Shown: positions 5,499-8,258 of the stretch, piece by piece | How positions within the stretch are numbered: the first letter of the stretch is position 1 | Layout of the letters: the number at the start of each line of letters is the position of its first letter | Source: DASWHD01 sp036393335 | GTDB lineage: Bacteria > CG2-30-53-67 > CG2-30-70-394 | Assembly (NCBI GenBank): GCA_036393335.1 | Contig: DASWHD010000110.1 | Location: 1 to 8,258 of the forward strand | Length of the DNA: 8,258 bases | Direction: 5' to 3' | Translations under genes and position numbers: made by a program | Notes under the pieces: generated by a model | Databases searched by the model: none | Told to the model about the DNA's origin: nothing | What the model saw: the letters and a program-made list of their open reading frames with translations, nothing else

Positions 5499-7844
5499 TC
5501 ACTGGAGGGTGAAGGTGACCGCCGGCTGCCCGGCCGAGGCGTCGAACGTGTAACTGTTCTTGATCACGTCGACGACCGTGGACGTGTAGACGCCAGCCGC
5601 CTGGGTTCTCCCCGTCTTCCACTGCGCATCGGCATTGCCGGCGGCGTCGCTGAAGCCTTGCAGCGAGATCACCAGCGCCCCGCTCGCATTACGGACCTCC
5701 AGGAAGACCTGGGCGCCGGAGAGGGATGCGGCGGCGTCGTCGACCACGTGGGCGCGGATCCCGACGGTGCTCCGCGCCGGGAAGGTGCTGGACTGGGTTG
5801 TGAAGGTGCCCTGCTTGGAGACCGACCAGGTGGTCAAGCTGTCCACGACCATCTGGATCGCTGGCGGGACCGGCGGCTCGCCCCACACCGTCGAGGCCAT
5901 CACGTAGGGCTTCGCCATCCGCACGTCCGCCGTCCCGGCGTTGAGCCACGCGTCCAGCATGTTTACCCCCTCGTTGGCCAGGAAGGGGTTCTGGCCGTTG
6001 TTGGCCAGGTAGAGGAACTGGATGTACTCCCAGCTCGTGGGCTGGTAGAGGAGGTCGATGGTGGCGTAGGTCGCACCTGATGGTGGGTTCAATCCCACCT
6101 CGTCGAAGTAGTTATAGATCGGGCCGCCGCCGTACTGGTTTGCCGGAACGGGCAGGGCGTTGCGTACCCGTGCCGCCTCGTAGGCCATGCCGTAGGGCGG
6201 GATCCGGTTGTCCTTGACCACCGTGTTGTTGAGGACGAAGTGGAAGGTCTCGTGCTCCGTACCGGGGGGTGAGCTGGCGAGTTGGCCGAGGGAGAAGTCC
6301 GCCTCGCCGGTGTACCGGTCGTAGCTCAACGCCAGATTGGCGGAGTAGCCCAGGGAGATGAGCTGGCTGGCCCACTCCTGGGTGAGGCCGTAGTGAGCCT
6401 CGTAGACCTTGGTGTTCGGGTCGCCGGGGTCGAGGAGAGATTCGACCTCCACGACGCCACCGGCGGGGTTGGTGACGGTCACGCCGATCGGGCCGTACGC
6501 GCCGTCCTCCCGCACCACAGTGCCGGAGTCATCGAACCAGGTGACGTACAGCCACATCCGCCGCCCCTCGGGGTAGCCGGAGATCAGCTTGTGGCCGGTG
6601 TGGTTGACCACCTTCAGGGTATCGCCGCTGACCACCAGGGTGGCGGCCTCATTGAGCTGCTTCTGCGCCCGGAGGATGCCGTCGTTCAGGGCCGCGATCT
6701 GGACGGCGGTGAGACCGCCGCCGAGGCGCAGCTTGCCCAGGGAATCGAGGTACTGGATCGCCACCGGCATCCAGTAGTTGCCACCGGTCATGTCATGGAG
6801 CGGCAGGTCCTTGCGCACCGGCGCCCCGGCCTTGTTGCACCCCGGACCGTTTACCGGCCGCATGTGGCAGGTCTGGCAGGTGAAGTAGCGCGGCGCGCCG
6901 TCCTCGTAGTCCCCGCCGGTTCCCGCCACCAGGGCGCTCGCGTAGCCCGCCTGCAATGCCCCGGCCTGGAGGTCGGCCGGCAGGTTCGGGTAGTCCCTGA
7001 CCCGGGTCTGGGAGATCAGCCCGGATTTGTACTCGCTGAAGGTCCGCTCGACGATGCCGTACTTGTACGGGACGTTATTGAAGGCGGCCTTGCCGTCGAC
7101 CGGCCCGCCGAGGGTCCCGTTGGCCACCACCGGGTCCGCGGTCGGCTGCGCCCCGTAATTATGGGCGAGGTTGCCCACCGCCGCGTTGGAGACGTCGTGG
7201 CAGGTGCCACAGAAGTCCACGGAGCGGTGGAATTCCGATTGCAGGAACTGGTGTCGAGCCGCGGGGTCGAGGTACGGGCCGAGCTTCTCGTTGCCGCTCG
7301 AGATGGAAGCCATACCGCTGCCGTAGTAGCCGATGACATTGTTCGGGTCGCTCCCGAGGTCACCGAGGTCATTGGCCAGGAATGGGGCGAACTGCACGCC
7401 GAGCCACTCGGAGTCGTCCGGGTTGGTCAGCTTGTGGCAGAAGTCGCACTCCACCCCGTCCGAGTCGCCGGCGGCCAGACCCGACCCGTCGGTGGGGGTC
7501 GAGCGGCCGGCGAGCCAGCCGCCCGTGCTGTGGCAGCGTATGCACAGGTCGCCGGCGCCGTCGAAGTCCTGTTCGCCGATCGCCAGGGTCGCCCAGAAGA
7601 TCGGGTCGCGACCCGCGTGGGCCATCATGCTGCCGCGCCAGTTGTGGGCCGGCTCCACCGAGGGGTTGTACCCACCATGACAGTTGTCGCACTTGTCAGG
7701 CGACTCCAAATTCGTGATCTGTTGCGGCTGAGTCCCCGGCTGCTGGATGTCCGTCGGCACCGTATCCGCCGCCTGGGCGATGCCCCAGCCCAGCGCCGCC
7801 ACCAACAGACCCTGAGCCACAATGTATGCCTTGTTCGGTTTCAT
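5499..7844 (-). CDS. Exported pentahaem cytochrome c with C-terminal Ig-like domain
   Basis: The 781-residue protein starts with a signal peptide (LLVAALGWGIAQA, likely cut after residue 25), so it acts outside the cytoplasm. It has five CXXCH haem c sites: CDNCH (52-56), CIRCH (101-105), CDFCH (133-137), CGTCH (212-216) and CQTCH (323-327). Candidate distal ligands include His67, 76, 198, 206, 350, 415 and 418. The N-terminal motifs HNWRGSMMAHAGRDPIFWA and GWLAGRSTPTDGSGL, and NHTGHKLISGYPEGRRMWLY (414-433), recur in a family of multihaem cytochromes of unknown partner. Residues ~660-781 form an Ig/Big-like beta domain (SGAQVFLEVRNASG, DAAGNADAQWKTG, GVYTSTV). The ATG at 7844 has GAGGGGGA (7860-7853) eight bases upstream. 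Haem attachment requires a Ccm system encoded elsewhere. It could take part in respiratory electron transfer; no substrate can be named. Confidence 0.85.
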   Translation of the reverse strand: MKPNKAYIVAQGLLVAALGWGIAQAADTVPTDIQQPGTQPQQITNLESPDKCDNCHGGYNPSVEPAHNWRGSMMAHAGRDPIFWATLAIGEQDFDGAGDLCIRCHSTGGWLAGRSTPTDGSGLAAGDSDGVECDFCHKLTNPDDSEWLGVQFAPFLANDLGDLGSDPNNVIGYYGSGMASISSGNEKLGPYLDPAARHQFLQSEFHRSVDFCGTCHDVSNAAVGNLAHNYGAQPTADPVVANGTLGGPVDGKAAFNNVPYKYGIVERTFSEYKSGLISQTRVRDYPNLPADLQAGALQAGYASALVAGTGGDYEDGAPRYFTCQTCHMRPVNGPGCNKAGAPVRKDLPLHDMTGGNYWMPVAIQYLDSLGKLRLGGGLTAVQIAALNDGILRAQKQLNEAATLVVSGDTLKVVNHTGHKLISGYPEGRRMWLYVTWFDDSGTVVREDGAYGPIGVTVTNPAGGVVEVESLLDPGDPNTKVYEAHYGLTQEWASQLISLGYSANLALSYDRYTGEADFSLGQLASSPPGTEHETFHFVLNNTVVKDNRIPPYGMAYEAARVRNALPVPANQYGGGPIYNYFDEVGLNPPSGATYATIDLLYQPTSWEYIQFLYLANNGQNPFLANEGVNMLDAWLNAGTADVRMAKPYVMASTVWGEPPVPPAIQMVVDSLTTWSVSKQGTFTTQSSTFPARSTVGIRAHVVDDAAASLSGAQVFLEVRNASGALVISLQGFSDAAGNADAQWKTGRTQAAGVYTSTVVDVIKNSYTFDASAGQPAVTFTLQ

Positions 7845-8012
7845 GTCGTCGCTCCCCCTCTGGCCTCGGGATGGGGCCTGAGAATGGTTTTCCCAGTGGC
7901 AGCGGGCGCGCTGCGCACCAATGCGGTGTTAGACCATCGTCTCTGCCCTCCTTCTCACCGCTTCCGGGATCGAGTCCGGGAAGGGGTTCACCGGGGGCTT
8001 GTGCGGCTTACG

Positions 8013-8073
8013 GCCGGAGGCGCTCCGGCGCGTAGCTCTCCCCGCTCCACGCCAGCGGGGCGCAGGGCCTGCG
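8013..8073. repeat. Three tandem small hairpins
   Basis: Three inverted repeats follow one another: GCCGGAG-GCG-CTCCGGC (8013-8029), CCCCGCT with a seven-base loop and AGCGGGG (8040-8060), and CGCAGG-G-CCTGCG (8061-8073). All arms are perfect. Together they could form a structured leader RNA for the cytochrome gene or the end of a gene lying to the right; neither is proven. Confidence 0.45.
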
Positions 8074-8182
8074 GTGTCGATCGCGCACCCCACAACCACT
8101 CCCTCACCGAATGACTGACCCGCTTGTGACGTCCTGTTCCGAGGACGGGAAGGGCCGACCCCTCCCCGTGGTCGCCAGCCGT

Positions 8183-8198
8183 TGGGACCAACTTTGCT
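8183..8198 (+). promoter_or_regulatory. Possible sigma-54 (-24/-12) promoter
   Basis: TGGGAC-CAACT-TTGCT matches the consensus TGGCAC-N5-TTGCW at all but one position, with GG and GC ten bases apart as required. It points rightward out of the window. No activator site is recognisable here, and one such match could occur by chance. It also overlaps the small inverted repeat GTTGG-GA-CCAAC (8181-8192). Confidence 0.3.
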
Positions 8199-8233
8199 AG
8201 AGCCAGCGGCCGCCCAGAGGGTTCAAAAAATTC

Positions 8234-8258
8234 GGGCCGGCCCCGGGGTGATCACCCC
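8234..8258. repeat. Adjoining GC-rich palindromes at the window edge
   Basis: GGGCCGGCCC (8234-8243), CCCCGGGG (8241-8248) and GGGGTGATCACCCC (8245-8258) are perfect palindromes that overlap each other. The last one ends exactly at the window edge, so it may be part of a longer repeat. The GGTGATC core also occurs in the inverted repeat at 65-98. Confidence 0.4.

Larger units (their letters stand above)
7845..8258. other. Intergenic region upstream of the cytochrome gene, rich in inverted repeats
   Basis: No supported gene is seen in these 414 bases. The part nearest the cytochrome gene contains its Shine-Dalgarno and presumably its promoter, though no clear -10/-35 pair is visible on the minus strand. 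From about 8013 onward the DNA is dense in short hairpins (8013-8029, 8040-8060, 8061-8073, 8130-8146), and the window ends in adjoining GC-rich palindromes. The minus-strand open frame at 7988-8191 runs through these hairpins and has no protein-like features. Confidence 0.6.

Noticed and set aside
6282..8114. Plus-strand 610-codon open frame
   Set aside because: It is antisense to the pentahaem cytochrome, whose five haem motifs and signal peptide prove the other strand is coding; the translation is low-complexity Val/Gly/Arg.
7988..8191. Minus-strand 67-codon open frame upstream of the cytochrome gene
   Set aside because: It runs through several hairpins, has no ribosome site and no protein-like pattern.

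Overview
This is a high-GC window that looks like a chromosomal segment of a Gram-negative, cytochrome-rich bacterium. Three things point that way: exported c-type cytochromes, an exported SBP56-type protein, and REP-like palindromes carrying a GTAGGAGC signature. Gammaproteobacteria commonly carry such REPs, so that is the most likely group, but no marker gene here settles taxonomy.

Layout from left to right. Positions 1-417 hold no convincing gene. Instead there is a dense cluster of palindromes (about 171-351), two of which look like REP elements in opposite orientation. Positions 418-3850 are a two-gene minus-strand operon. Its first gene (3850 to 2459) is a periplasmic SBP56-family protein, the family that includes copper-dependent methanethiol oxidase (MtoX). 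The second gene (2481 to 418) overlaps it and encodes one polypeptide joining a SCO1/SenC-like copper-chaperone domain to a MauG/di-heme cytochrome c peroxidase domain. Positions 3851-4178 are a divergent control region with an AT-rich core and overlapping palindromes. A plus-strand YbhB/YbcL (PEBP) family gene follows (4179-4654) and appears to be broken by a single-base deletion. Two small unrecognised minus-strand genes lie at 4693-5296. A strong hairpin (5432-5467) separates them from a large minus-strand gene (7844 to 5499) for an exported pentahaem cytochrome c with a C-terminal Ig-like domain. The right end (7845-8258) has no gene and is rich in small inverted repeats, including a possible sigma-54-type promoter pointing out of the window.

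How the genes may work together. SBP56-type methanethiol oxidase genes are known to sit beside genes for SCO1/SenC and MauG-like proteins, which are thought to supply copper and to carry out an oxidative maturation step. This window has the same gene set, but with the two maturation activities fused into one translationally coupled protein. Methanethiol (or another small thiol) oxidation in the periplasm is therefore the best functional guess for 418-3850. The pentahaem cytochrome could be a redox partner or an unrelated electron-transfer protein; only its proximity suggests a link. The fusion, the frameshifted PEBP gene, the small gene pair and the nested palindrome cluster are the points most worth checking.
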